Assembly (NCBI RefSeq): GCF_003201935.1
Contig: NZ_QJJL01000002.1
Location: forward strand, 558,001-622,000
Direction: 5' to 3'
From: Loktanella sp. PT4BL
GTDB lineage: Bacteria > Pseudomonadota > Alphaproteobacteria > Rhodobacterales > Rhodobacteraceae
DNA: 64,000 nucleotides
Each line of letters begins with the position of its first letter. The stretch's first letter is position 1. The notes below the pieces were generated by a model. The model did not search any database, was not told where the DNA came from, and was given only the letters and a program-made list of their open reading frames with translations. The position numbers were made by a program, and so were the translations under genes. Below are positions 46,981-55,649 of this stretch, in pieces.

Positions 46981-47757
46981 TTACATGCCAAGCGCTTCAC
47001 GGATGCTCTCAAGCACAGGCTGCAGCAATTCCGGCTGGTTCCGTGCGCCTTCCAGCGACGTGGTCAACACTGTCTTCTGCATTTCTGACAGCTCGGAGTT
47101 CTGCACGATCTCCAGAACGCTATCAAAGTCGAAACCCTCAACTGTCAGCACTTCGCCATCCTCGGACAGCATGGCGTCCGGTGTGGCGTCAGCTTCTGCC
47201 GGGGCTGCGTCCTCGGTCATGGCATCGACGGCTTCTTCGGTTGCAGCTTCTGCGGCACCTTCGGTCGCCTCAACGGCTTCCTCGGTTGTACCACTCAGCG
47301 CGTTGACGGCGTCAGTTGCTGCGTCCGTTGCGCTATCCAGCGCGTCTTGAACAGCATCCGCTGCCTGATCGCCCGCAGCAGTTGCGGAATCGATGGCGGC
47401 TTGTGCTGCAGCTGCGGCCTCTTCAGCAGCGGCCTGCGCTGCAGCTTCGAGCGCGGCAGCCTGTTCAGCGGCAAGTGCTTCTGCTTCGGCAGCGGCTTGC
47501 TCGGCCGCTTCTTGTGCAGCAGCGGCTTCGGCTTCTGCCGCGGCTTCGGCTGCAGCGGCTTGCTCGGCTGCCAATGCCGCTGCTTCTGCAGCTTCAGCCT
47601 CGGCGGCGGCTTGCGCCTCGGCAGCGGCGCGTTCTGCTTCTTGTGTGGCCCCTGTCAAGACACCAACGGCCTCACCCGGTGTCCGTCCTTGGGCTGCATA
47701 TTGGTATCCAAAAAAACCAGCGACCGCCAAAACGACGAGAATAATGATCGCACGCAT
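46981..47757 (-). CDS. alanine/glutamate-rich membrane-anchored coiled-coil protein
   Basis: A 258-residue protein with an N-terminal membrane anchor (MRAIIILVVLAVAGFFGYQYA), a very long, low-complexity Ala/Glu helix (about 38-130) followed by a Thr/Asp/Ala-rich part, and a distinct C-terminal segment (about 200-258; LTVEGFDFDSVLEIVQNSEL, then MQKTVLTTSLEGARNQPELLQPVLESIREALGM). AAGGAG precedes the ATG. I do not recognise a family. It could be a periplasmic spacer that displays the C-terminal helical part away from the membrane. It is divergent from infC. Confidence 0.8.
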   Translation of the reverse strand: MRAIIILVVLAVAGFFGYQYAAQGRTPGEAVGVLTGATQEAERAAAEAQAAAEAEAAEAAALAAEQAAAAEAAAEAEAAAAQEAAEQAAAEAEALAAEQAAALEAAAQAAAEEAAAAAQAAIDSATAAGDQAADAVQDALDSATDAATDAVNALSGTTEEAVEATEGAAEAATEEAVDAMTEDAAPAEADATPDAMLSEDGEVLTVEGFDFDSVLEIVQNSELSEMQKTVLTTSLEGARNQPELLQPVLESIREALGM

Positions 47758-47954
47758 GGGTCATCTCCTTCCAAATTGATATATTTGGGCCCCCACTGGG
47801 CCTTGCTGTGCGGTATGTCAGATGGGCAGTGAATGAGAAAGTGCAATCGCGGGGGAAAAATCGGCGGAAAACCGCATCTTTTCCGGGTTGAAGGTAACCA
47901 GCGAGAGGTTTAGTTTGCCCCTTACCTTTTTGGAACAACGCAAGGATAAAGACC

Positions 47955-48500
47955 ATAGGACGCAGACCTCATAACGCACCACCACAACGCGAAACCGGCC
48001 CACGTATTAACGAGCGTATCAGATCGGATGAAATCCGCCTGATCGGGGCGGATGGCGAAAATGTGGGCGTTGTAACTCCCGCACGTGCAATGGAAATGGC
48101 CGACGAAGCTGGCCTGGACTTGGTGGAAATCTCACCAAACGCCAACCCGCCGGTTTGCAAGATCATGGACTACGGCAAGTTCAAATACGAGACTCAGAAA
48201 AAAGAAGCTGAGGCGCGTAAGAAGCAGAAGATCATCGAGATCAAGGAAGTCAAATTCCGTCCGAACACGGATATCAACGACTACCAAGTGAAAATGCGCA
48301 ATGTTTTCAAGTTTCTTGAAAACGGCGACAAGGTAAAGATCACCCTGCGGTTCCGCGGCCGCGAGATGGCGCACCAGGAATTGGGCCGTCAATTGTTGGA
48401 GCGTGTTGCCGAAGATACCAAAGAAGCCGGCAAGGTCGAGAACTTCCCAAAAATGGAAGGCCGTCAGATGGTTATGCTGATCGGACCACTGACGAAGTAA
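47955..48500 (+). CDS. infC: translation initiation factor IF-3 (AUA start)
   Basis: IF-3 binds the 30S subunit and checks the start codon. The frame has the typical N-domain ([20 protein letters not shown]), linker and C-domain ([12 protein letters not shown]). No ATG or GTG lies before the N-domain except an internal GTG at 48063. An ATA at 47955 gives the family N-terminus [14 protein letters not shown] and has AAGGA eight bases upstream. Rare AUU/AUA-type infC starts allow IF-3 to limit its own translation, as in E. coli. 181 residues, typical. Confidence 0.95.
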   Translation: MGRRPHNAPPQRETGPRINERIRSDEIRLIGADGENVGVVTPARAMEMADEAGLDLVEISPNANPPVCKIMDYGKFKYETQKKEAEARKKQKIIEIKEVKFRPNTDINDYQVKMRNVFKFLENGDKVKITLRFRGREMAHQELGRQLLERVAEDTKEAGKVENFPKMEGRQMVMLIGPLTK

Positions 48501-48521
48501 GACCGGAACGTCTGGAATTGA

Positions 48522-48551
48522 AAAAAGCCCCCGCAATCGCGGGGGCTTTTT
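48522..48551. terminator. bidirectional Rho-independent terminator
   Basis: AAAAAGCCCCCGC and GCGGGGGCTTTTT with loop AATC. It separates infC from the convergent coxM gene and can stop transcription in both directions. Confidence 0.9.
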
Positions 48552-48554
48552 GGT

Positions 48555-49346
48555 TCAGGCCGCAGCAGTAACCGCCCGGCCCGTCATGACTTTGACCAGA
48601 TGTGCGCGATAGTCCGGCGAGCCGTGCAAATCGGCGATCATCTCATCAGCGGGCACAGTCAGCCCGTCAAGTGCCGCGGCCGAGAAGTCCGCCGACAATG
48701 CGGCTTCTGCCTCACTCCAGCGGAAGACCCCGTTTTCAGAGGCCCCTGTTACGGCCACACGGACGCCATCCGCGTATTTCGCCACAAAGACACCCACCAA
48801 GGCAAAACGCGACGCGGGCTGTACGAACTTCTGGTAGTGCGCTTTTTCAGGCACCGGAAAGCGTACTTCGGTGATCACTTCGCCATCCTCAAGGGCGGTC
48901 TCGAACATCCCCTGAAAATAGTCATCCGCCGCAATCTCGCGCGCGTTGGTGATGATCGTGGCGCCTGATCCCAATGCCGCCGCAGGATAGCAGGCGGACG
49001 GGTCATTGTTGGCAAGCGATCCGCCGATGGTGCCACGGTTACGCACCGCAGGATCACCGATATTGGCGGCAAGACCCGCCAACCCCGGATAATGTGCGGC
49101 CGCCTCTTTGGCCACAGTGGCATGGTTCGTCGCGCCCCCGATGCAAACCGCACCATCATCGGCCAGACACACGCCTTTCATCTCGCCAATGCCCGTCAGA
49201 CTGACCAAGGCAGAGGGCATCGCCAGGCGCTGCTTCAGCGTGGGGATCAGTGTCTGCCCCCCGCCCAGCGCCTGCGCGTCCTCTTCTTTCAAAGCTTTGA
49301 CCGCATCCGCAATCGTGGAAGGCCGTTCAATATCAAAAGCATACAT
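48555..49346 (-). CDS. xanthine dehydrogenase/CODH family FAD-binding subunit M
   Basis: A 263-residue FAD subunit of a molybdenum hydroxylase (CoxM/CutM family). FAD-binding blocks are seen at GGGQTLIPTLKQRL and the TIGGSLANNDPSACYPAAA region, and the C-terminal CO-dehydrogenase flavoprotein domain is about 165-260. It passes electrons from the [2Fe-2S] subunit to an acceptor in the three-subunit enzyme. It is the last gene of the S-L-M operon, 12 bp after the large subunit. Confidence 0.93.
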   Translation of the reverse strand: MYAFDIERPSTIADAVKALKEEDAQALGGGQTLIPTLKQRLAMPSALVSLTGIGEMKGVCLADDGAVCIGGATNHATVAKEAAAHYPGLAGLAANIGDPAVRNRGTIGGSLANNDPSACYPAAALGSGATIITNAREIAADDYFQGMFETALEDGEVITEVRFPVPEKAHYQKFVQPASRFALVGVFVAKYADGVRVAVTGASENGVFRWSEAEAALSADFSAAALDGLTVPADEMIADLHGSPDYRAHLVKVMTGRAVTAAA

Positions 49347-49358
49347 CTGTGGTCTCCC

Positions 49359-51728
49359 TTATGCGTTATTCATCGCAGCCCAGACGCGCGCAGGCGTCAA
49401 AGGCATGTCGATATGTGTCACGTTCTTGCCGCCCGATTGCAGCGCATCAATCACCGCATTCACGACCGTCGGTGGCGATCCGATCGCACCGCCTTCGCCA
49501 CAGCCTTTGGCCCCCAGAGGATTATGCGTGCAGGGCGTCCCACCATCATGACTGACCGCGATAAACGGCAGATCATCGGCGCGTGGCATGACGTAATCCA
49601 TGTAACTTGCCGACAAAAGCTGGCCGTTTTCGTCGTAGGTGGTGTTTTCCAGCAGGGCCTGTCCGATACCCTGAACAACACCGCCATGCACCTGTCCGCT
49701 GACGATCATCGGGTTCATGACGTTGCCAAAATCATCACAGGCGGTAAAGCGTTCAATCGTGACCTTGCCAGTCTCTGGATCAACCTCCACCTCACAGGCA
49801 TAGGCGCCTGACGGATAGGTAAAGTTGGCCGGATCATAGAAGGCTGTCTCCTCCAGTCCCGGCTCAATATCCTCGAGCGGATAGTTGTGCGGGATATAGG
49901 CCTTGAGCGCGACCTCACCAAAGCTGACGGACTTATCCGTGCCTTTGACCGTGAATTGGCCTTCCGCGAAATCCACGTCATCGGCAGAAGCTTCCAGCAT
50001 ATGCGCTGCGATTTTCTTGGCCTTGGCGATGATCTTTTCGGTCGCACGAACCATGGCCGATCCGCAAACCGCGAGGCTGCGGGATCCGTAAGTGCCCATC
50101 CCGAATGGGATTTTCGAAGTATCACCATGCACGATATCGACCGATGCAGGATCAATCCCCAGCATATCCGCCACGATCTGCGGGAACACCGTCTCATGTC
50201 CCTGCCCGTGACTATGCGCGCCCACCATGACACTGAGGTTGCCGGTCGCGTTCACGCGTACCGTGGCGGCATCATACAGGCCCACACGGGACCCAAGCAC
50301 GCCAACAAGATTTGAGGGCGCAATACCGCAGGCTTCGACATAGGCATTGATGCCCAGACCGCGCAGCTTGCCTTTCGCCTCGCTCGCCTTGCGGCGCTCT
50401 TCAAAGGCCTTGCGATCTACAATTGCCTCCATCTTGTCCATCAGCGCATCATAGTCGCCGCTGTCGTACTCCAGTCCGGCGGCGCTGGTGAAAGGAAACT
50501 GGTCGCGCTTGATAAAGTTTTTGCGCCGCAGTTCCACGGGGTCCATCCCCAGTTCGCGGGCCGCCATGTCGATGACGCGTTCAATCGAATAGGTCGCCTC
50601 GGGCCGCCCGGCTCCGCGATAGGCGTCCACAGGGGCGGTATTGGTGAACACTGCTTTGAGGTTCACATAGACGTTGGGCACCGTATAGTTACCCGCCATC
50701 AAGGTGCCATGCAGGAACGTCGGCGTCGCGGTCGAGAAGTTCGACAGATACGCCCCCACATTGGCCAGCGTGGTCGTACGGAAAGCAATAAAGGTGCCGT
50801 CCTTTTCGCAGGCCAGTTCAATCTTGGTCACGTGGTCACGCCCATGCGCATCGCTGAGGAAACTCTCGGTGCGATCCGCCACCCATTTTACAGGGCGTCC
50901 GACCTTTTTCGAGGCCGCCAGTACCAGCGCTTCTTCACCGTAGTGGTAGATTTTCGAGCCAAAACCCCCACCCACATCAGGGGCAATCACGGTCAGTTTG
51001 TTCTCGGGAATGCCCAGCACAAAAGCCGAGATCAGCAACCGCGTCAGGTGCGGGTTCTGCGAAGTTGTTTGCAGCAGATAGGAATCGCCTGCCGCATCAT
51101 AGGTCCCGATCGAGGCCCGTGGCTCCATCGCGTTGGGCACCAGACGGTTGTTCACAAGCTCCAGCGTGGTCACATGCGGTGCGTTCCTGATCGCCTCATC
51201 GGTGGCGGCACGGTTGTCCTCAATCCAGCCCCAGTCAAAACACTGGTTGGTGCCGATCTCGTCATGCACAACATTGTCACCGGCCAAGGCGTCAGCCATG
51301 TTGATGATCGCAGGCAGCTCCTCGATATCGGCAATGATCTCCTCGGCGGCATCGCGCGCCTGCTGTTCGGTCTCGGCAATCACGGCGGCATAGGCGTCCC
51401 CCACGTGGCGCACCTTGCCATGGGCCAGCACAGGACGCTTGGGCTCTTTCATCGGCTCGCCGTCGCGGCTGTTGATCAGCCAGCCTGCGGGGTTGCCGCC
51501 CACATCCACGAAATCCTCGCCGGTAAAGACCGCCAGCACACCGGGCATGCTCTCTGCCGCCGATGTATCAATGGATTTGATTACACCGTTCGCCACGGTC
51601 GAGCGGACAAAAATCGCCGCCGCCTGCCCGAAGACATTGATGTCTGCGGTATATTTTCCCTTCCCAGTCAGAAAGCGCACGTCCTCGCGGCGCGTTGTGC
51701 TGGCACCTATTCCACCATCTTTTGGCAT
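49359..51728 (-). CDS. xanthine dehydrogenase/CODH family molybdopterin-binding subunit, form II
   Basis: A 789-residue large subunit binding the molybdenum cofactor and the substrate. The active-site loop reads AYRGAGR, the form II (also called BMS or putative CODH) type, not the AYxCSFR of true form I CO dehydrogenase; the catalytic Glu is in GCGEGGAIGSPP. The oxidised substrate therefore cannot be assumed to be CO. The start at 51728 follows AGGGAGGA; an ATG two codons earlier and a longer frame to 51755 are less likely. It lies 71 bp after coxS; the gap holds two tandem hairpins. Confidence 0.93.
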   Translation of the reverse strand: MPKDGGIGASTTRREDVRFLTGKGKYTADINVFGQAAAIFVRSTVANGVIKSIDTSAAESMPGVLAVFTGEDFVDVGGNPAGWLINSRDGEPMKEPKRPVLAHGKVRHVGDAYAAVIAETEQQARDAAEEIIADIEELPAIINMADALAGDNVVHDEIGTNQCFDWGWIEDNRAATDEAIRNAPHVTTLELVNNRLVPNAMEPRASIGTYDAAGDSYLLQTTSQNPHLTRLLISAFVLGIPENKLTVIAPDVGGGFGSKIYHYGEEALVLAASKKVGRPVKWVADRTESFLSDAHGRDHVTKIELACEKDGTFIAFRTTTLANVGAYLSNFSTATPTFLHGTLMAGNYTVPNVYVNLKAVFTNTAPVDAYRGAGRPEATYSIERVIDMAARELGMDPVELRRKNFIKRDQFPFTSAAGLEYDSGDYDALMDKMEAIVDRKAFEERRKASEAKGKLRGLGINAYVEACGIAPSNLVGVLGSRVGLYDAATVRVNATGNLSVMVGAHSHGQGHETVFPQIVADMLGIDPASVDIVHGDTSKIPFGMGTYGSRSLAVCGSAMVRATEKIIAKAKKIAAHMLEASADDVDFAEGQFTVKGTDKSVSFGEVALKAYIPHNYPLEDIEPGLEETAFYDPANFTYPSGAYACEVEVDPETGKVTIERFTACDDFGNVMNPMIVSGQVHGGVVQGIGQALLENTTYDENGQLLSASYMDYVMPRADDLPFIAVSHDGGTPCTHNPLGAKGCGEGGAIGSPPTVVNAVIDALQSGGKNVTHIDMPLTPARVWAAMNNA

Positions 51729-51752
51729 TCTCATTCCTCCCTGTCGGAGCCG

Positions 51753-51773
51753 CAATTTTTCATCGAAAAATTG
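51753..51773 (-). repeat. hairpin 1 between coxS and coxL
   Basis: Perfect 8-bp arms CAATTTTT (51753-51760) and AAAAATTG (51766-51773) with a five-base loop CATCG. Confidence 0.75.
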
Positions 51774-51777
51774 GCCC

Positions 51778-51798
51778 CAAATTTTCCTCGAAAATTTG
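51778..51798 (-). repeat. hairpin 2 between coxS and coxL
   Basis: Perfect 8-bp arms CAAATTTT (51778-51785) and AAAATTTG (51791-51798) with a five-base loop CCTCG. It is four bases from hairpin 1, has the same design and ends two bases from the coxS stop. Confidence 0.75.
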
Positions 51799-51799
51799 C

Positions 51800-52285
51800 T
51801 TACTCGGCGGCGATGGCCGACACATCCTGACCGGATGCGGCCATGATCGCTTTGACGATGTTGTGGTATCCGGTGCAGCGGCAGATGTTGCCTTCCAGAT
51901 ATTCACGGACTTCGCGTTCCGTGGGTGTCGGGTTCTCTTTCAGCAATGCCGCCGCAGACATCACCATCCCGGGTGTGCAGAAACCACATTGCAAACCGTG
52001 GTGATCCTGAAACGCCTGCTGGATCACATTCAGCGATCCATCTGCATTCGCCTGCCCTTCAATTGTTGCCACATCGGCACCATCCGCCTCGACTGCAAAC
52101 ATTGTGCAGGCTTTGACCGCCTCGCCGTTTACATGGATGACACAGGCCCCGCATTGCGAGGTGTCACACCCCACGTGCGTGCCTGTCAGTCGCAGGTCAT
52201 TGCGCAGGAAATCCGACATCAACGTGCGGCCCTCCACTTCACCCGACACGGATTTTCCGTTCACGGTCATAGTTACCGACGCCAT
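51800..52285 (-). CDS. xanthine dehydrogenase/CODH family [2Fe-2S] subunit
   Basis: A 161-residue small subunit with two [2Fe-2S] clusters. The plant-type ferredoxin cysteines are in [10 protein letters not shown] and KAC; the C-terminal cluster cysteines are CGFCTPGM and CRCTGY. It relays electrons from the molybdenum site to FAD. It is the first gene of S-L-M. A 106-bp gap separates it from the upstream maturation genes, and a strong AGGAGGAAACA site lies before the ATG (GGGAGGAAAC). Confidence 0.95.
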   Translation of the reverse strand: MASVTMTVNGKSVSGEVEGRTLMSDFLRNDLRLTGTHVGCDTSQCGACVIHVNGEAVKACTMFAVEADGADVATIEGQANADGSLNVIQQAFQDHHGLQCGFCTPGMVMSAAALLKENPTPTEREVREYLEGNICRCTGYHNIVKAIMAASGQDVSAIAAE

Positions 52286-52391
52286 TGTTTCCTCCCAAAA
52301 ACAGTTCTGCTTTGAGATGAGTTAAACACGGCAAAAGGCACTTGAGAACACCCTACTTCCGCTGCACCTGCAAAGTAACGGGGATTTGTGC

Positions 52392-53372
52392 CTAGAGACT
52401 GGCACGTGGTTTGGGGCGGGACGGGATTTCCTTCAGCAGTCCCCCGACGCCCATCTTGGTAAAATCGGCAGGTGTCGGGCTGAGGCCGCAGATGACACGC
52501 TCCAGCACCCAGTCAGCCCCGTTCAAAGCCGGCGAGCGGGCACATCCCGGCAAACCCACAACGGGTTTTTCTCCATAGTTTCCTAAGAACAACAGGTTCC
52601 CCGGGTCAACAGGCATCCCGAATTGCGTGACCTCGCCCCCCGCCTGCCGCAGCGCCGAAGGCCCCACATCCTCGACGTCCGACGTGGCTGAGGCGGTGAG
52701 GATAAAGATCACCTCGCCTTCCGCCCCCTTGATGGCTTCCGCCAAGGGCGCATGCGCATGCGGCACTATCACGCGGGGTGTCAACGTGACGCCCAATCGT
52801 GACAACCGTGACGCCAATGCGCGCCTGCCTTTGGTTGCGGGTGGTTTGCCAATATCGGTTTCAATCAGACTCGCCGTCGTCGCGCGGGGCGGCAACAGCG
52901 CCAAGGCCCCGTTGCCAGCCGCACAGGCAGCCGTCACATCATCGGCTGGAACGGCATAGGAAATGATCTTGATCGTCGCGACCATCGCCCCTTCCTCTAC
53001 CCTTTGCAGTGGTAGGACTGTGGCGACCGTGATCATCGGATTGACGGCATTTGCGGCGTCAATCCGCGCGGCATCGATCTGCACAATACCGGGGCCTTTG
53101 GCATAAAGGTTCACACGCCCTGTCGCGGCCTTGCTGATGTGCAGCCCGGCGCCTGCAATCGCTGCAGCAAACTGTGCTGCTGCAGTGTTCTCGTTCAGAT
53201 CACCGGGATCATAGCGCGCGACGATTACCTGCGCGTGTCCCGCCGCCAGCAACGCCGCGATATCCGCATCAGACAGGACCTGCCCTTTGCGCAGCGCGCC
53301 CGTCTTCACCGGCACCGAATGCGCCAAGACGGCGCCCGCCGCCTCTTGTGTCGGAACAGGTCCGAATTTCAC
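52392..53372 (-). CDS. molybdopterin-binding protein (MoCF-type)
   Basis: A 326-residue protein of the molybdopterin-binding (MoeA/MogA-like) superfamily, often found with xanthine dehydrogenase maturation genes, sometimes fused to a MocA nucleotidyltransferase. A first part (about 1-160) is rich in KGQVLSDADIAALLAAG-like repeats. A second (about 170-326) resembles a MoCF fold, with FILTASATSDVEDVGPSALRQAGGEV and PVVGLPGCARSPALNGADWVL. It probably handles the cofactor for the adjacent hydroxylase. Four bases overlap the upstream XdhC gene. Confidence 0.88.
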   Translation of the reverse strand: MKFGPVPTQEAAGAVLAHSVPVKTGALRKGQVLSDADIAALLAAGHAQVIVARYDPGDLNENTAAAQFAAAIAGAGLHISKAATGRVNLYAKGPGIVQIDAARIDAANAVNPMITVATVLPLQRVEEGAMVATIKIISYAVPADDVTAACAAGNGALALLPPRATTASLIETDIGKPPATKGRRALASRLSRLGVTLTPRVIVPHAHAPLAEAIKGAEGEVIFILTASATSDVEDVGPSALRQAGGEVTQFGMPVDPGNLLFLGNYGEKPVVGLPGCARSPALNGADWVLERVICGLSPTPADFTKMGVGGLLKEIPSRPKPRASL

Positions 53373-54343
53373 GGTTTTTTCCGCAAGGCCTGCGTCACCT
53401 CTGCCATGATGCTCACCGCAATTTCGGCAGGCTGGCGCCCCCCAAGATCAAGCCCGACCGGCGCATGGATGCGGCCGATCTCTTCATCGGTGAAACCCAC
53501 CTCTTTGAGGCGCGCGACCCTTTTGGCATGGGTGCGCGTCGATCCAAGGCAACCCAGATAGAAAGCCTCGGATTCCAGCACCGTCACAATCGCGGGATCG
53601 TCCAGCTTTGGATCGTGGGTGAGCGTGATCACCGCCGTGCGGGCATCAATCCTGAGCGCGCGCAGGGCCTCATCCGGCCAGTCATCAAGGATGATTTCGT
53701 CAGGAAACCGTGCCTGCGATCCAAAGGCCGGACGCGGATCAATCAGGATCGGCCTGTATCCACAGGCGCGCGCCATGGGCACCAGATGCTGTGCAATATG
53801 CACCGCCCCGACAATAACCATCCGCAAAGGCGGATTATGCACGGCCACAAAGGTGCGCCCGTCCTCTTCAATCCCTGACGTATCGGTGCGCTGCCGGTCA
53901 GGATAAGTCCATGCCGCCTGCAGCCGCGGGCGGCTTGCGATAATATCGGTGACGTAGACGACAGGCGTGGCCTCAGCGCGGGCATCGGCCAGCCGTTCAA
54001 GGATATCTACCGGCATCACAGGGCCCACAGGCTCGATCAGCACCTTGATCTCGCCGCCACAGGCCAGACCGACGGCAAAAGCCTCGTCATCGCTCACGCC
54101 AAAACTCAGCAAACGCTGTTCGCCGTCGGCAATGGCGTCAATCGCCTCGGTGATTACGGCCCCTTCGACACAGCCCCCCGACACGGACCCCTCCATTGCG
54201 CCATCGGCATCAATCACCAGTTGGCTGCCCACAGGACGCGGAGCAGAGCCCCAGGTCTGCACGACTGTCGCGATCGCCACACCACGGCCCGCGCGGTACC
54301 ATTCAAGCGCCAGTTTCGGCAGGTCATTGATGTCATCTGTCAT
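53369..54343 (-). CDS. XdhC/CoxI family molybdenum hydroxylase maturation factor
   Basis: A 324-residue XdhC-type protein. N-terminal block ATVVQTWGSAPRPVGSQLVIDADGAMEGSVSGGCVEGAV is characteristic, and the C-terminal Rossmann part (DDPAIVTVLESEAFYLGCLGSTRTHAKR) matches XdhC_C. XdhC binds and sulfurates the molybdenum cofactor before insertion into the large subunit. I start at 54343, ten bases after GAGGG; ATG 54352 is an alternative. It overlaps the molybdopterin-binding protein by 4 bp. Confidence 0.93.
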   Translation of the reverse strand: MTDDINDLPKLALEWYRAGRGVAIATVVQTWGSAPRPVGSQLVIDADGAMEGSVSGGCVEGAVITEAIDAIADGEQRLLSFGVSDDEAFAVGLACGGEIKVLIEPVGPVMPVDILERLADARAEATPVVYVTDIIASRPRLQAAWTYPDRQRTDTSGIEEDGRTFVAVHNPPLRMVIVGAVHIAQHLVPMARACGYRPILIDPRPAFGSQARFPDEIILDDWPDEALRALRIDARTAVITLTHDPKLDDPAIVTVLESEAFYLGCLGSTRTHAKRVARLKEVGFTDEEIGRIHAPVGLDLGGRQPAEIAVSIMAEVTQALRKKP

Positions 54344-54401
54344 GGTAGCCATACCCTCGTTCGCGTGCTGCCTGCTTTATCACAGCTCAACACTGCCCGC
54401 A

Positions 54402-55649
54402 TCACAATCGCGCCAGCAGGCGCGCTTTTTCTCCAGTATCGTCAGGACGTGACAGCGCCTCTGCCAAGCCTGCCAGCGACGCGATATTGTGGCCTGCGCG
54501 AAAACTCGAACAATGCGGCAGCATCTGCATGATCCCCCGCGCCTTGGGCGCAAACCCGTCCCAACGCAGCAATGGGTTCAGCCAGATCAACTGGCGCGAG
54601 GACAGCCGCAGGCGCTCCATTTCGCGGCCCAGATCATGGCCCGCGTCACGATCAAGCCCGTCGGTGATCAACAGTACAACCGCGCCCTGCCCCACGACAC
54701 GGCGCGACCAGTCGCGGTTGAAGTCATGCAAACAGGCCCCGATCCGTGTGCCGCCTTGCCAATCCTGCGCCTCGGCCCCCGCCGCCGCAAGAGCCGCGTC
54801 CACATCACGCCTGCGCAGGTGGCGGGTGATGTTTGTCAGCCGTGTGCCAAAGGTAAATGCATGGACCTGCGCCCAACCCTGCCCCTGCCGGTTCGACACC
54901 GCATGGACGAACTGCAAAACTGCGCGCGAATATTGCGACATCGAGCCGGATATATCGCAAAGCACAACAAGGTTCGGATACCGCAGCTTGCGCCGTTTCG
55001 TTGCAAAATCAGTGACTTCGCCACCTTTGCGCATGGCGCTGCGCATCGTGCCCTGCCAGTCGGGTAACATCCCCGCCAACCGCGCGGTCCGGCGGCTGAG
55101 CACCGGCGGCACAGGCAGCGACAGCGTTGCCAGAACCGCCTTTGCCGCGTTCATTTCCGCGTTGCTCATCAATTCGAAGTCCAGTGTCCGCAGCCGTTCC
55201 TCTGCCGATGCGGTCTGCGTCGCGTCAATATCAATTTCGATCTCATCATCGGTGTCGGGTTGCGGCGGCAGCGGGCGTTCTTCCCCGTCCAATAGCGCCT
55301 CGGCCGCGCGCTTCTCTGCGGGGGCGGCTGAGCGTTCCTCCTGTGTGCCGCGCACCATCGGGCGCAGGAATGACATCATATGTTCAAGGTACTCCGGATC
55401 ACGCCAATAAAGCCGGAATAGCTGGGCAAAGATCAGATGTTCCTCAGGTTTGCTGACAAAACACGCATGTAACGTCCAAAAGAAATCCTGCTTTTGCGAG
55501 AACCCCACGGCACTGACCGCATGGATCGCATCAATCACCCGCCCCGTACCAATCGAAAGCCCTGCACGGCGCAGGGCACGCGCGAAATGCGTGATGTTCT
55601 GCGCCAGTTTGGGCTCATCCGGCAGGGTCAGTGCGGGGTATTGGACCAT
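54402..55649 (-). CDS. VWA domain protein, CoxE family
   Basis: A 415-residue protein with a C-terminal von Willebrand A fold. The MIDAS metal motif reads CDISGSMSQYSR, with the DxSxS set intact; the acidic linker region is low-complexity (DDEIEIDIDATQTASAEERL). CoxE acts with the AAA+ ATPase CoxD in metal-center maturation of CO-dehydrogenase-type enzymes, where CoxD/E/F assemble the active site. The ATG shares one base with the CoxD stop (TGATG). Confidence 0.92.
   Translation of the reverse strand: MVQYPALTLPDEPKLAQNITHFARALRRAGLSIGTGRVIDAIHAVSAVGFSQKQDFFWTLHACFVSKPEEHLIFAQLFRLYWRDPEYLEHMMSFLRPMVRGTQEERSAAPAEKRAAEALLDGEERPLPPQPDTDDEIEIDIDATQTASAEERLRTLDFELMSNAEMNAAKAVLATLSLPVPPVLSRRTARLAGMLPDWQGTMRSAMRKGGEVTDFATKRRKLRYPNLVVLCDISGSMSQYSRAVLQFVHAVSNRQGQGWAQVHAFTFGTRLTNITRHLRRRDVDAALAAAGAEAQDWQGGTRIGACLHDFNRDWSRRVVGQGAVVLLITDGLDRDAGHDLGREMERLRLSSRQLIWLNPLLRWDGFAPKARGIMQMLPHCSSFRAGHNIASLAGLAEALSRPDDTGEKARLLARL

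Noticed and set aside
47393..47779. Ala/Ser/Cys-rich plus-strand frame opposite the Ala-rich protein
   Set aside because: Low-complexity triplets are open on both strands; only the minus frame has a membrane anchor, a ribosome site and a non-repeat C-terminus.
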